Below, in pieces: positions 49,366 through 58,510 of a stretch of 64,000 nt of DNA; the stretch's first letter is position 1, and each line of letters opens with the position of its first letter. The position numbers and the translations under genes were made by a program. This DNA is from a virus. The notes beneath the pieces were generated by a model that was not told the origin of the DNA, did no database searches, and saw only the letters and a program-made list of their open reading frames with translations. The stretch lies in IMG/VR virus record IMGVR_UViG_3300036939_000023, positions 84,570 to 148,569 of that record; one strand, 5' to 3'.

Positions 49366-50030
49366 CTTAAATAATATGGAGATACAACAGCTTCGATAGT
49401 ATCAATAAGCTCATTAAGTTTATCTGTAATTATTGAGTTATCTACTTCAGTATTAAAGTCTAAGTAAACAGCACCTACTTCATTACCATTACTGTCATAA
49501 ATTAATTTAGCATAAGCACTTACAATATTCTGTTTGTTCATCCATTGCTGCATTCGTTTGGTTAAATGATAATTACGTTTATAAACAATATGATAACCAT
49601 TATTGTTACGCATATTTTGTATCTCAGCATCTAGTATTCTAATATCTAAATCAGTAAAGTTTTCTCTTAATACTTCATAACCATTAATAGCTACTTGATA
49701 TTGAATACTGTACTTAGTGAAATAACCATAATCATCTTTATCATGAAATAGTACTAATAAGCTTTTAAAGCTCTTGCTAATAACATTTAAACTACCTAAT
49801 GCTGATAGGATTTTGGTACTATCTTCAACAGTAATTTCTAACTTATTTTTCTTAGTTTCCAGCTTTCTATCTATTTTATTTAGTTTAGGTAATACTTTTT
49901 CTTTAATAGTATAAGTAAGTACAAAAGTAATAACTAAAATAATTGCAGTAAATAAATCATTCATGTAATTATCTAATACTCTAGTTAAAAAGTTAGGAGG
50001 TTCTTTAACTTCATAATTATATTGAGACAT
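49362..50030 (-). CDS. Membrane-anchored sensor-like protein
   Basis: The 222-residue product has one membrane segment (about 26-46, FTAIILVITFVLTYTI), a charged coil (KLNKIDRKLETKKNKLEITV) and a carboxy-terminal alpha/beta domain with SVAKLIYDSNGNEVGAVYLDF-type beta hairpin that is GAF/PAS-like in look (YAKLIYDSNGNEVGAVYLDF). The gene sits next to a PAS-coil-TM gene on the same strand. The fold is a guess from shape; the membrane anchor and coil are clear. Confidence 0.55.
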   Translation of the reverse strand: MSQYNYEVKEPPNFLTRVLDNYMNDLFTAIILVITFVLTYTIKEKVLPKLNKIDRKLETKKNKLEITVEDSTKILSALGSLNVISKSFKSLLVLFHDKDDYGYFTKYSIQYQVAINGYEVLRENFTDLDIRILDAEIQNMRNNNGYHIVYKRNYHLTKRMQQWMNKQNIVSAYAKLIYDSNGNEVGAVYLDFNTEVDNSIITDKLNELIDTIEAVVSPYYLS

Positions 50031-50042
50031 AGTACTTTAGGA

Positions 50043-50051
50043 ATAATTATA
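50043..50051 (-). promoter_or_regulatory. TATAATTAT promoter box
   Basis: Leftward AATATAATTATTCC. The -10 ends 16 bases before the ATG at 50030. Confidence 0.55.
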
Positions 50052-50079
50052 TTGATGTACTTCATTATAGCTAGTAGTA

Positions 50080-51309
50080 TTAAATAAGTTTTTCTACGTT
50101 ATCTATTATCTTCTTAATAAACTTACTATCAACACTGTGACTAACATAAGTAAATAACACACTAATTACTAAACCAAATAACAATATCTGTTTAGCTGTC
50201 AAGTTCTTAAAGAAGAGTAGAAAATTGATACTAGATTGTATGTTTGATATTTTACTATCTAAATCATCAATACGTAATCTATTGTTAGTAAAGTTTCTTA
50301 AGTCTTCTTCTTGATTTTGTTTTAATTTAGCTAATTCACTAACTAAACTATTATCACTTGTATAAACTTTTTCGTATAATATTTTTACTTGTTCTTCTAT
50401 TCTGTTAAGTAAAAGTTCTAATTGTATTAATTCTTTTTCATTACAGCTTTTGTTACTAAGTGTATTAAATAAGTTATTAATATTAGTATCATTATTGTTA
50501 TTAGTTTTATCTAGTAACTCTTGATACTGTTGTTCTTTAAGGTACAGTAGTTCTTTAGTTTCATTGAGTAAATTAAGTTGTTCTAGTAATTCAGTAATAT
50601 CTTCATAAGTATAAAGAATAGCAATAATAAAGTCTTTGATAATAATTGGTATCTTATTAGCTCTTACATGTATCTTCTTACCTTCAGGAGCTATTAAATG
50701 TGTCTCAACTATATTAACTAGTGGTTTCTTAGTACTTGTGATTATGTTGTCACAGTATTTGTAATAACTAATAGTATTGCTAGTAAAATCTAATGAAGTA
50801 AATACAGGTTCATCAACAGCTAAATATGGAGACAATGAATTATTACTACCTAAGTACTTACCTGTATAATCTTTCCAGTAAATATAGATAGGTAAGTTAT
50901 CAATAATTCTATCTGCTGTTGGTTCTAGTACTGATGAAGTTAAGTAGTTATCTTTAAAACCTACAATAATGTATTCATTAGTTTCTACTTCTTTACCAAA
51001 TAACATTAATGAAATAGTATCACTAACAGTTTTAGTAATATTGTTTTGTTTAATAGTTAATGAAATAGTGTTATTGTATTCTTGTTTTTTACCTAAATGT
51101 GTTAAGTACATTAGTAATGAGATATCACTATACGTACTTAATGCTAATGAGTCTAAGAAGCCTACATCTTTGTCAGTAAATATAGTTGAATCTAAATTAA
51201 ATAAATCAGCGTAGTATGCATTAACAGCTAAGTAAGTATATGTATTTGAAGTAGCTGTATATTTTATGTGAATACAAATACAAGGTAGTCCAAATGTATT
51301 AGTTAACAT
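50080..51309 (-). CDS. PAS-like sensor with coiled coil and carboxy-terminal TM anchor
   Basis: The 409-residue product has a PAS-like domain at about 135-245 (NLPIYIYWKDYTGKYLGSNN then IIIKDFIIAILYTYEDITEL); the latter is the usual PAS end. The first 125 residues may be a second, divergent PAS. A long coiled coil covers about 245-375 (ELLEQLNLLNETKELLYLKE ...). A membrane segment lies near 380-398 (ILLFGLVISVLFTYVS). No kinase, cyclase or phosphodiesterase domain is present. TATAAT (51333-51338) lies 24 bases upstream of the ATG. A signalling gene in a phage late region is unusual. Confidence 0.65.
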   Translation of the reverse strand: MLTNTFGLPCICIHIKYTATSNTYTYLAVNAYYADLFNLDSTIFTDKDVGFLDSLALSTYSDISLLMYLTHLGKKQEYNNTISLTIKQNNITKTVSDTISLMLFGKEVETNEYIIVGFKDNYLTSSVLEPTADRIIDNLPIYIYWKDYTGKYLGSNNSLSPYLAVDEPVFTSLDFTSNTISYYKYCDNIITSTKKPLVNIVETHLIAPEGKKIHVRANKIPIIIKDFIIAILYTYEDITELLEQLNLLNETKELLYLKEQQYQELLDKTNNNNDTNINNLFNTLSNKSCNEKELIQLELLLNRIEEQVKILYEKVYTSDNSLVSELAKLKQNQEEDLRNFTNNRLRIDDLDSKISNIQSSINFLLFFKNLTAKQILLFGLVISVLFTYVSHSVDSKFIKKIIDNVEKLI

Positions 51310-51332
51310 AATAGATAAGTATATGAATATCT

Positions 51333-51338
51333 ATTATA
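51333..51338 (-). promoter_or_regulatory. Promoter -10 for the PAS gene
   Basis: Leftward TTAATATAATAG; TATAAT ends 24 bases before the ATG at 51309. Confidence 0.5.
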
Positions 51339-51382
51339 TTAAATTGTGTTGTTAAAATGGTTGTATAGTTATAGAAACAAAT

Positions 51383-52195
51383 ATGCAGTTAGATAAAAAT
51401 ATTACAAAAGAAGCTGGTATTTATAGAATCTTAAATACAGTTAATGGTAAATTCTATATTGGTAGTTCAGTAAATATTAGAGAACGATGCTATAGACATT
51501 TAAGTGGACTTAGAAAAAACACTCATGATAATACATATTTACAAAAAGCTTTTAATAAATATACTGAAGAAGCTTTTGTGTTTGAAGTATTAGAAATAAT
51601 ACCTAAAGAAGAATTTATAGATAACAAGTATTTAATAGATATTGAACAATTATGGTTAGATACTTATATGACTTATTTAAGAAGCAATGGATACAATATC
51701 TGTCAATTTGCTCAAAGTTGGCAAGGTAATAAACATAGTGTAGAAACTATCCAAAAACTTAAAAACAGAGTTGTTACAGAAGAACATAGAAAAAATATTT
51801 CCTTGAGTAAGAAAGGTATAAAAAATCCAAAAACAGCTTTATCAAATTCTGACTATCATGAGTTTTATGATCCTGAAGGAAACTTACATCAATTTTATAA
51901 TCTAAAACAGTTTTGCAGAGATAAAAAATTAGAGCAAGCTGCAATGCAAAGAGTAGAAAAACAGAAACAAACTAACCATAAAGGTTGGACTACTAAAGAA
52001 ACTAGACAACAATATTTAGATTATATTGCTAAATACCCCTTACCTCCTTTTTATGTAATATCTCCAGAAGGTATTGAATATGAAGTATGGAGTCCAGCTA
52101 ATTTTGCTAAAGAACATGGATTATTTCAATCTGCTTTTGACAGATTAATACGTAACAAACAGAGTCATCATAGAAACTGGAAAGTTAAAAGTTAA
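51383..52195 (+). CDS. GIY-YIG homing endonuclease with NUMOD-type repeats
   Basis: The 270-residue product begins with a GIY-YIG nuclease domain (about 11-95): GIYRILNTVNGKFYIGSSVN with the GIY and YIG signatures, an arginine-containing helix (RERCYRHLSG), and a glutamate late in the domain. Next are KHSVETIQKLKNR (NUMOD3-like) and two similar DNA-binding units (FYDPEGNLHQFYNLKQFCRD and ISPEGIEYEVWSPANFAKEH). It stops in a TAATGG overlap with the terminase gene. Homing endonucleases often sit next to terminase genes. Confidence 0.85.
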   Translation: MQLDKNITKEAGIYRILNTVNGKFYIGSSVNIRERCYRHLSGLRKNTHDNTYLQKAFNKYTEEAFVFEVLEIIPKEEFIDNKYLIDIEQLWLDTYMTYLRSNGYNICQFAQSWQGNKHSVETIQKLKNRVVTEEHRKNISLSKKGIKNPKTALSNSDYHEFYDPEGNLHQFYNLKQFCRDKKLEQAAMQRVEKQKQTNHKGWTTKETRQQYLDYIAKYPLPPFYVISPEGIEYEVWSPANFAKEHGLFQSAFDRLIRNKQSHHRNWKVKS

Positions 52196-53748
52196 TGGCT
52201 AGAAAATCAACTATTGCAGAATTACAAAAGAAAGTAGAAGAAGAACGTTATAAGCTATGTGAGAACAACTTCTACTTCTTTCTAAAGACTTGTTGGAAGT
52301 TTATGGATACTTCTACCTTTATTGATTCTTGGCACGTTCAGATGCTCTGTGACCACCTACAGGCTCAATATGAAGGAGTACCTGAACTTAAGAAGTTATG
52401 TATTAATATTCATCCTAGATTAAGTAAAAGTCTTATTTGTTCTGTTGCTTATCCATGTTGGTTATGGCTTAAGAATCCAGCAGAAGAGATAATGATTGTT
52501 TCACATACTATTGATTTAATATATCAATTTAACACTAGTGCTAGAAACTTACTTAAATCTACTTGGTTTAGTACTTACTGGATAGAAGAAAAGAAAGTAT
52601 TTGAATTTAGTAAAGATTTTGATACTAAGAAGCAGTTTAATAATTCAAAAGGTGGACGTAAGTTTGGTACTAGTCCTGGAAGTAAAATTATTGGTAAGGG
52701 AGCAAATCAGTTTATATTAGATGACGTTAATGATAGAAGTGAAGCTTTTAGTCCAGCAGAATTACAGAAAAAGAATGAGTTTTATTTAGGAACGCTTAAA
52801 AATCGAGCTAACAGCATTAATTCTAAATGGCTCAATATACAACAACGAATACATCCTAATGATTTTACTGGATGGCTAATGGAGCATGAACAACATGACT
52901 GGACATTTTTAGTTTTACCTGCTGAATATACTAAAAAACATATTGCATTTAAATCACCTATTGGAGTTAATGATCCAAGAACTAAAGAAGGTGAAGTAAT
53001 TTGTCCTGATAGATTTCCCTCTGATTATTACTACTCTATTAAATCAGATCCATTTATTTGGAGTAGTATGTACCAGCAAGATCCACAACAGTTAGGTGGT
53101 AATGTAATTAAGCAAGAATGGATCAAATTTTACAATGAAAGTATTGAAGTAACTTATTTTGATGAATTAGTAATTAGTGTTGATTTAGCTGCTGAAGTTA
53201 CTGAAGAAACTGATTATAGTGTTTTTGCAGTTTTTGGTAAAAAAGAAAATAAGATATATCTAATAGATTTACTAAGAGCTAAATTAGAATTTGCAGATCA
53301 AGTTAAATCCTTATTAAGCTTAACTAAGAAGTATCCAGGTACAGCAGTATTAATTGAAATGAAGTCTAATGGTAATGCTTTATATGATACTTTTAAACGT
53401 TTAATACCTAAAGTAATAGCATCTACTCCAAGTAATCAAATTAGTAAATTACATCGTGTTTATGCAACAGTGCCTAGTTATGTAGCGGGTAATATTTATA
53501 TGCCAAGTGTTGAATTACAGTACTGGATGCAAGATGTACTAGACGAATTATTGGCTTATCCAAAGAGTTTAAAAAATGATGTAACTGATGCAATTACTCA
53601 AGCTATTAATTACTATTCAACTTTTTCTCCTGAAACTGTTACTTACATTCCTAAAACTAAGAAGAACTTATATACTTCAACTGTCGAGGATTTAAAAGTT
53701 ACACTACGTTATGGTATTACTGAAAATCCTACTCACATATGGCGTTAA
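52195..53748 (+). CDS. terL: Large terminase subunit
   Basis: The 517-residue product is the DNA-packaging motor. The amino-terminal ATPase has a divergent Walker A, HPRLSKSL, and Walker B with catalytic acid, QFILDDVND. The carboxy-terminal RNase H-like nuclease shows VISVDLAAE, VLIEMKSNG and the final DVTDAITQAI with acidic residues in place. It belongs to the phage terminase group with psiM2-like nuclease. The length is normal. It is translationally coupled to the homing endonuclease gene upstream. Confidence 0.93.
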   Translation: MARKSTIAELQKKVEEERYKLCENNFYFFLKTCWKFMDTSTFIDSWHVQMLCDHLQAQYEGVPELKKLCINIHPRLSKSLICSVAYPCWLWLKNPAEEIMIVSHTIDLIYQFNTSARNLLKSTWFSTYWIEEKKVFEFSKDFDTKKQFNNSKGGRKFGTSPGSKIIGKGANQFILDDVNDRSEAFSPAELQKKNEFYLGTLKNRANSINSKWLNIQQRIHPNDFTGWLMEHEQHDWTFLVLPAEYTKKHIAFKSPIGVNDPRTKEGEVICPDRFPSDYYYSIKSDPFIWSSMYQQDPQQLGGNVIKQEWIKFYNESIEVTYFDELVISVDLAAEVTEETDYSVFAVFGKKENKIYLIDLLRAKLEFADQVKSLLSLTKKYPGTAVLIEMKSNGNALYDTFKRLIPKVIASTPSNQISKLHRVYATVPSYVAGNIYMPSVELQYWMQDVLDELLAYPKSLKNDVTDAITQAINYYSTFSPETVTYIPKTKKNLYTSTVEDLKVTLRYGITENPTHIWR

Positions 53749-53852
53749 CTAAACATAAACTATAAGGCATCTGTAAGCCTCTACAACAGCTTCTATGTTC
53801 ATTAAGGTATAAACTATCATTAAATACATAATTAAGCTCTAAATCAATATAA
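53749..53852. other. Short intergenic region after terL
   Basis: Contains TAAGGCATCTGTAAGCC, which partly repeats the AAGGCATCT region near 3995, and TATAAACTAT as a weak -10 for the spike gene. No gene was seen. Confidence 0.3.
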
Positions 53853-55478
53853 ATGTTAAATACAATTATTTCTGATAATTTTACTAGAAACAATGGAACA
53901 GTTGGTAATGGATGGATTGGAAACAACTGGTTAATCAGTAGTAATAAGTTAACTACTAATGCTGCATTAACAGATGTACTAACTAGAAATGATAAATACT
54001 TAGATTTAGAATTAGAAGCTACTATAACTAATACTAATGGAGTTAATGTACTAATTAGTAGATATAATATTGCAACTGGTGATTGTTATTATGCAGGTAC
54101 AGTTAAAACCTCTGCAAACACTTATAACGTAATTATTGGTAGATATTTTAATAACTTAACTTCAGTAGCTACATTAGTAACAGATACATTAACAACTAAT
54201 GCTAGTACTTTAAAACTAAGATTTAAAACAGTTAATAGTAATAGTACTAATTTAACATTAACAATACTAGATAATAACACTGTACTTAAAACAGTTACTA
54301 CTAATGACAGTACCGCAGTTCTACAACAAAGTAATAATTATGGTATAAGATTTGGTGCCGTTAATGCTAATGAAGTTGCTTCTATTAGTAACTTAACTAT
54401 TAGTAATATTACATTTAATAGTATTAAACCTAACAACAGTAAATTAGTGTTTAGTCCTTACAACTGGTTAATTGATGAAACTAAAGCAATTAGTAATTGT
54501 AATGGTAGTTACTTAAAGTTTAAATTTACTGGTACTAGTATTGAATTTAAGTTTGATATTAGTAATTACAGTACACAATTTCCTAAATTTAAATATGTAC
54601 TAGATAATAAGACTACTTCTACTATTACAGTAAATACTAATAACTTAGTAATTAACAATTTAACTGATAGTGAACATGAATTCTTTGGTTATATTGATTA
54701 TTTAGAAACTACTATTGATAGATGGAATACTCCAATTAGTAGCTTAATACTTAAAGAAATAGTATTAGATGATAATAGAGAATTACTGACAGTTACTAAG
54801 TATGCTACTAATACATTATTGTTAGGAGATAGTATTACTGAAGATACTGTTAGTTTTAGTAACAGTTATAGTTATTATTTATTAACTTCATTACCTACTG
54901 AATTAGGAGTAATTGCCTTTAGTGGATTAGGATTTGCAATAGCTCCTAGTGGTAATAATGTACCTACTGCTAACACTGTAATTGATAACTACTACAATAA
55001 CAAAACTAGATTAGTAGGTAATAAATTAAATCCAATACCTAATACTGTAATAGTTAACTTAGGTACTAATGATGGTTTTAATAATGTAAACACTAACACT
55101 ATAAAAATAGCAATAGAATCATTAATTACTAAGTTAATTAGTTATGGTAATAAAGATACTAAAGTTATATTTTTAATACCTTTTGGCGGTTATTGCAAAA
55201 CTGAAATTACACAATTAGCTAATAAGTACAAATTAGAAACAATAGATTTAAATGAATATGTTGGTTTAGATAATACTGGAAACAGTTTTAAAAGTACTGA
55301 TGGTGTACATCCTAATACTACACATTCTGCATATTTAGGTAGTAAAGTTACTAGTAAACTACTTAATGTTATTAATAGGAATAAGTTATTAGAGATATTA
55401 AAAAGTGAAAGAATTAACTTAAGATTTGATGATAATATACCTACTAAGTTAGTCAATAGATACTTAAATACTATTTAA
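53853..55478 (+). CDS. SGNH-hydrolase tail spike with amino-terminal lectin-like domain
   Basis: The 541-residue product has a beta-sandwich domain (IISDNFTRNNGTVGNGWIGN, about 5-190). The second half is a GDSL/SGNH esterase: block I TLLLGDSITED, block II region GLGFAIAPSGN, block III VIVNLGTNDGFN and block V STDGVHPN with Asp and His. It is a polysaccharide or polymer deacetylase by analogy with other phage spikes. Domain order is opposite to that of the 47431 spike, so the two probably target different surface structures. Confidence 0.78.
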   Translation: MLNTIISDNFTRNNGTVGNGWIGNNWLISSNKLTTNAALTDVLTRNDKYLDLELEATITNTNGVNVLISRYNIATGDCYYAGTVKTSANTYNVIIGRYFNNLTSVATLVTDTLTTNASTLKLRFKTVNSNSTNLTLTILDNNTVLKTVTTNDSTAVLQQSNNYGIRFGAVNANEVASISNLTISNITFNSIKPNNSKLVFSPYNWLIDETKAISNCNGSYLKFKFTGTSIEFKFDISNYSTQFPKFKYVLDNKTTSTITVNTNNLVINNLTDSEHEFFGYIDYLETTIDRWNTPISSLILKEIVLDDNRELLTVTKYATNTLLLGDSITEDTVSFSNSYSYYLLTSLPTELGVIAFSGLGFAIAPSGNNVPTANTVIDNYYNNKTRLVGNKLNPIPNTVIVNLGTNDGFNNVNTNTIKIAIESLITKLISYGNKDTKVIFLIPFGGYCKTEITQLANKYKLETIDLNEYVGLDNTGNSFKSTDGVHPNTTHSAYLGSKVTSKLLNVINRNKLLEILKSERINLRFDDNIPTKLVNRYLNTI

Positions 55479-56433
55479 CATAAAGTTGACCATTAACTTT
55501 AGCAGTAACAATATTAGCAACAGTTAATCTTATGTATCGTGTCAATATTTCAGTACTAAATAAGTAAGTACCATTGTTTGGAATGGTATAAACATGATTA
55601 CTATTACCACTTAGATTTGAATATTTTAGTGGTACAGTAGTCCAGTTAGTACCATCAATACTACCTTCAACTTTAGTAGGTAAGTTATTAGTACTCATAC
55701 CAGTAACTACTACTAAATAACTAGCTACATTTAAACTACCTACTTCTCTAGCTGGTGTACTTAATGTTTGTGCAGTACCACTAGTATTGCTTAATAATGT
55801 ACTATAAGTAATTGGTGTACTATGAATATTTACATCTAAGTTTTGTAATTTAAATGCTAAATAATCTAATGATGTTGTATCAATTTTATAGTTATTACTA
55901 AGTAAGCTGCTAAGTAAGTTATTAGTATCTACTAAGTTAAGTTTATCTATTACAGTATCTAATTTACTGTTGTAATCTATTGGTACTAATTCATCTAACT
56001 TAAGTAAAATATTGTTTAGGTTATTAGTGTAATTAGTAATATCATTAACACTATTATTTAATGTGGTTAAATTAGATGTATAATCTATTGTAGTTAAGGT
56101 ATTTAATTTAGTAGTTAATTCATTAAGCTTAGTAATTATTGTATTAATACTAATTACATTATCTAACTCATTAAGATCTAATGCTAATGTGTCAATATTT
56201 TCAATAACTATTTTGTCTTTAAGTTTTACTTCTAAATTTGTTAATGTTGTTTTTAATTGATTTAATGTATGTGGAGTTAAGCTACTTAAATGGTTATTAG
56301 TATAACTACACCAAAGTATTGCAATAACTTTTTGTTCATAACTTAGTTTATTAAAATCACTAATAGTTAAATCATTAATACTATAAAGTTCTGAAATAGC
56401 TTCTAGTATCTTATTTGTCTTGGTATATGCCAT
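55471..56433 (-). CDS. Repetitive fibre-like virion protein (adhesin family 1)
   Basis: The 320-residue product parallels the 39314 protein: an amino-terminal helix unit (SDFNKLSYEQKVIAILWCSY), a coil-like centre of leucine/asparagine/threonine repeats (LNELTTKLNTLTTIDYTSNL) and the same carboxy-terminal beta domain (GSIDGTNWTTVPLKYSNLSG ... RYIRLTVANI). It overlaps the SGNH spike end by 8 bases on the opposite strand, so it may decorate or trimerise with that spike. Confidence 0.65.
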   Translation of the reverse strand: MAYTKTNKILEAISELYSINDLTISDFNKLSYEQKVIAILWCSYTNNHLSSLTPHTLNQLKTTLTNLEVKLKDKIVIENIDTLALDLNELDNVISINTIITKLNELTTKLNTLTTIDYTSNLTTLNNSVNDITNYTNNLNNILLKLDELVPIDYNSKLDTVIDKLNLVDTNNLLSSLLSNNYKIDTTSLDYLAFKLQNLDVNIHSTPITYSTLLSNTSGTAQTLSTPAREVGSLNVASYLVVVTGMSTNNLPTKVEGSIDGTNWTTVPLKYSNLSGNSNHVYTIPNNGTYLFSTEILTRYIRLTVANIVTAKVNGQLYVK

Positions 56434-56502
56434 TTACTTATTAGGGAATACAATAAGTAAATTATACGGTTATTTTTACTTGCATTAGTGTTTAGTGTTA
56501 TT

Positions 56503-56514
56503 TAATATAATAAC
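56503..56514 (+). promoter_or_regulatory. Promoter -10, TAATATAATAAC
   Basis: The same 12 bases as at the 38858 promoter. TATAAT ends 29 bases before the ATG at 56540, followed by AAGGAG. Confidence 0.55.
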
Positions 56515-56539
56515 TAAGTTTAATTAAGGAGTGGTATAT

Positions 56540-56854
56540 ATGTTAACGAAAATGTTTAATGATTTAGCTTATTTAACTAACTACAATTACTACAAAGAAT
56601 ATAGTGAAGTTAGTATTAAGGATAATGTATTAGTAGCTAAAGTGTTAATGCCTAATACTGTTAAAGAAGATATTAAAGTTGCATTAACAGATAAGTTACT
56701 TAAAGTATTTAAAGAAGGTAGATTAGCTTATTACTTAGATGTAGATAAGTATAAATTTAATAAGGATAAATGTAGTTGTAAGTATGAAGGAGAGATGTTG
56801 TATATTACTTTACCATTGTTAGTTGAAGAAGAGTTTGTTATTAAGTTAGAGTAA
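56540..56854 (+). CDS. Small heat-shock protein, Hsp20 family
   Basis: ATG 56540 (MLTKMFNDLAYLTNYNYYKE) is chosen because AAGGAG sits 8 bases upstream; a GTG at 56531 is inside that ribosome site. The 104-residue product shows an alpha-crystallin pattern: EVSIKDNVLVAKVLMPNTVK then EDIKVALTDKLLKVFKEG, followed by GEMLYITLPLLVEEEFVIKL with the usual G-x-L-x-I-x-L-P. Hsp20 chaperones hold unfolding proteins; many cyanophages carry one. The carboxy-terminal extension is short. Confidence 0.8.
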   Translation: MLTKMFNDLAYLTNYNYYKEYSEVSIKDNVLVAKVLMPNTVKEDIKVALTDKLLKVFKEGRLAYYLDVDKYKFNKDKCSCKYEGEMLYITLPLLVEEEFVIKLE

Positions 56855-57145
56855 CTGCTCTAAGTACAATTGTTTAGATTTGAGTAAGTATTCTTGTTCT
56901 ACTTCTGTAATATCATTATCTAATTCTTGTTTAGATGTATTGAAATATTCACTAAAATCTTCTAAGTAACTGTTATAGTAATTAGTATGTTTCAGTTTTA
57001 CTCCAACTGCTAATAGTACAATGTCTAATACATCGGTAGTTAATTTACTACATAATAAATCAACTTCTTTATTATTTAGATATAATTCTATAAACTCATC
57101 AATATAAAAGTTTATGTCATCTGCAAAGTTTTGAGGTACAAACAT
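56846..57145 (-). CDS. Unknown acidic 99-residue protein
   Basis: MFVPQNFADDINFYIDEFIE... is acidic and helical. It converges on the Hsp20 gene with a 9-base overlap. No family is recognised. Confidence 0.6.
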   Translation of the reverse strand: MFVPQNFADDINFYIDEFIELYLNNKEVDLLCSKLTTDVLDIVLLAVGVKLKHTNYYNSYLEDFSEYFNTSKQELDNDITEVEQEYLLKSKQLYLEQLL

Positions 57146-57147
57146 AG

Positions 57148-57486
57148 TTAAATAGTTTTAGCAATAGTAGGTTTACCATTATGTTCTATTGTTTTTTCAA
57201 ATTCTTTATGTAAGATATCGTTAATAAATATTTGTTCAGTAATGTTGCAGCTATAATTTGTTTCAGTTATAGCTGTAATTTCTTTATTAGTATATCTAAC
57301 TAACTTCCAATTAAATAATGTACTGAAGCTAACAGTAGTAACAATAGTTTCAGTTCTTACATAATAGTAGTTATCTAATGTAGCTAGTTCATAACGAATA
57401 CTTTGTTTATAATCTAATTCGTTAGAGCTAACATCTTTACCTAATACCGTGTTAGTTGCATTATCAACATAAGTAATAGTATTCAT
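57148..57486 (-). CDS. Unknown 112-residue protein
   Basis: MNTITYVDNATNTVLGKDVS... is a beta-rich protein with TETIVTTVSFSTLFNWKLVR. It overlaps the upstream gene by 4 bases. No family is recognised. Confidence 0.6.
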   Translation of the reverse strand: MNTITYVDNATNTVLGKDVSSNELDYKQSIRYELATLDNYYYVRTETIVTTVSFSTLFNWKLVRYTNKEITAITETNYSCNITEQIFINDILHKEFEKTIEHNGKPTIAKTI

Positions 57487-57650
57487 TTATAACAATAACG
57501 ATAACCTAGTTTAAAAAATAGTACTTTAATATCTTCATCTAGTACTACATTAGTAATAGCATCACAATTAGAGCCAACTAAATCTAAGTCAGCTAAGTTG
57601 TTAGTAGTTTTAAGATGTAGTAGATAATCTAGTAACTGTTGTGCATTCAT
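57483..57650 (-). CDS. Unknown 55-residue protein
   Basis: ATG 57650 (MNAQQLLDYLLHLKTTNNLA) is used; a TTG at 57683 would lie closer to a TATAATTAA box near 57700-57705 and cannot be excluded. No family is recognised. Confidence 0.5.
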   Translation of the reverse strand: MNAQQLLDYLLHLKTTNNLADLDLVGSNCDAITNVVLDEDIKVLFFKLGYRYCYK

Positions 57651-57713
57651 AACAATAAAGAATAGTGAAGTGTAACGGAACAAAATAACAATATGATTAA
57701 TTATATTAACTAC

Positions 57714-57785
57714 TTAAGCTAAATAACTATTATCTGTTTCGTAAATAGTATCTAACAAGTAATCCTTAACGTCAAATAACCTCAT
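57714..57785 (-). CDS. Tiny frame after the protease gene
   Basis: A 23-codon frame MRLFDVKDYLLDTIYETDNS... begins inside the end of the ClpP-like gene and fills the gap. It is weakly supported. Confidence 0.3.
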   Translation of the reverse strand: MRLFDVKDYLLDTIYETDNSYLA

Positions 57786-58287
57786 CTACTATTTTTAACT
57801 CTTTAGCTTCAGTAGCACTTAAGTACTTATCTGTTACTAACCAATCTTTAGTAATTGTATTAGTTTTAGTGTTATAAATTTCTACTAAATACTTCATTAA
57901 ATTATCTGCATGTTCAATACAAGCTTTAGCATTACTGTACTTATGAGTATGACTATTACTTAATTCATGAAAAGCTAATGTACTATACTTATGCATTAAT
58001 GTTTTGTGTTTAGTAAATGCAAATAATGTACCTCCTGAACCTACAAATCCAGTAATATGAATAATTAGTTCTAAGTTAATATTTTGAAGAACATCGTATA
58101 TCTTTAAGCTATCTTCAACAGATCCACCATAACTAGTAACATATAAATCTACTTTTTTATCTGTACTATTTTTCTTAGCAGTTTCTAATTTATGTAGTTC
58201 TTGTGCTAATTCATCAATACTAAATAAATCAATATCCCCAACAAAATAAACTTTATTATCTACAACTGTTAATTTGTAATCTTCCAT
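57772..58287 (-). CDS. ClpP-like serine protease
   Basis: The 171-residue product has the ClpP fold pattern. DLYVTSYGGSVEDSLKIYDV is the GGS substrate-binding loop. GFVGSGGTLFAFTKHK carries the catalytic serine (G-S-G-G). LAFHELSN carries the catalytic histidine in place of the usual MIHQP. Near the end, TDKYLSATEAKELKIVDEVI fits the aspartate region. In a virion gene cluster it probably acts as the head-maturation protease; a role in host protein turnover is the alternative. It joins the next upstream gene as TAA-TT-ATG. Confidence 0.82.
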   Translation of the reverse strand: MEDYKLTVVDNKVYFVGDIDLFSIDELAQELHKLETAKKNSTDKKVDLYVTSYGGSVEDSLKIYDVLQNINLELIIHITGFVGSGGTLFAFTKHKTLMHKYSTLAFHELSNSHTHKYSNAKACIEHADNLMKYLVEIYNTKTNTITKDWLVTDKYLSATEAKELKIVDEVI

Positions 58288-58289
58288 AA

Positions 58290-58508
58290 TTAAAACATCA
58301 AATTATCTTTAGTAATAGTAAAACTTTCACATTCCTTACTTCCTACATAAGGCATTCCGACAGTAACAATTACCTTATCTAAGTCTATTTCTTTATCTGC
58401 TCTAAGTAGTACATTTAATACTTCTTTAGCTGTTAGTTTATCTTTACTTTCATATTCAGCATGAAAACAATCTTTATCTTTATAATAAGAAGCAAATTTA
58501 ATATCCAT
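58290..58508 (-). CDS. Unknown 72-residue protein
   Basis: MDIKFASYYKDKDCFHAEYE... is an alpha/beta protein with GMPYVGSKECESFTITKDNL. It lies in the run of TAA-TT-ATG-linked genes with the protease. No family is recognised. Confidence 0.6.
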   Translation of the reverse strand: MDIKFASYYKDKDCFHAEYESKDKLTAKEVLNVLLRADKEIDLDKVIVTVGMPYVGSKECESFTITKDNLMF

Positions 58509-58510
58509 AA

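Noticed and set aside
51383-52195. A self-splicing intron associated with the GIY-YIG gene
   Set aside because: The terminase frame is continuous and no conserved intron core was visible, so this is a free-standing homing endonuclease.
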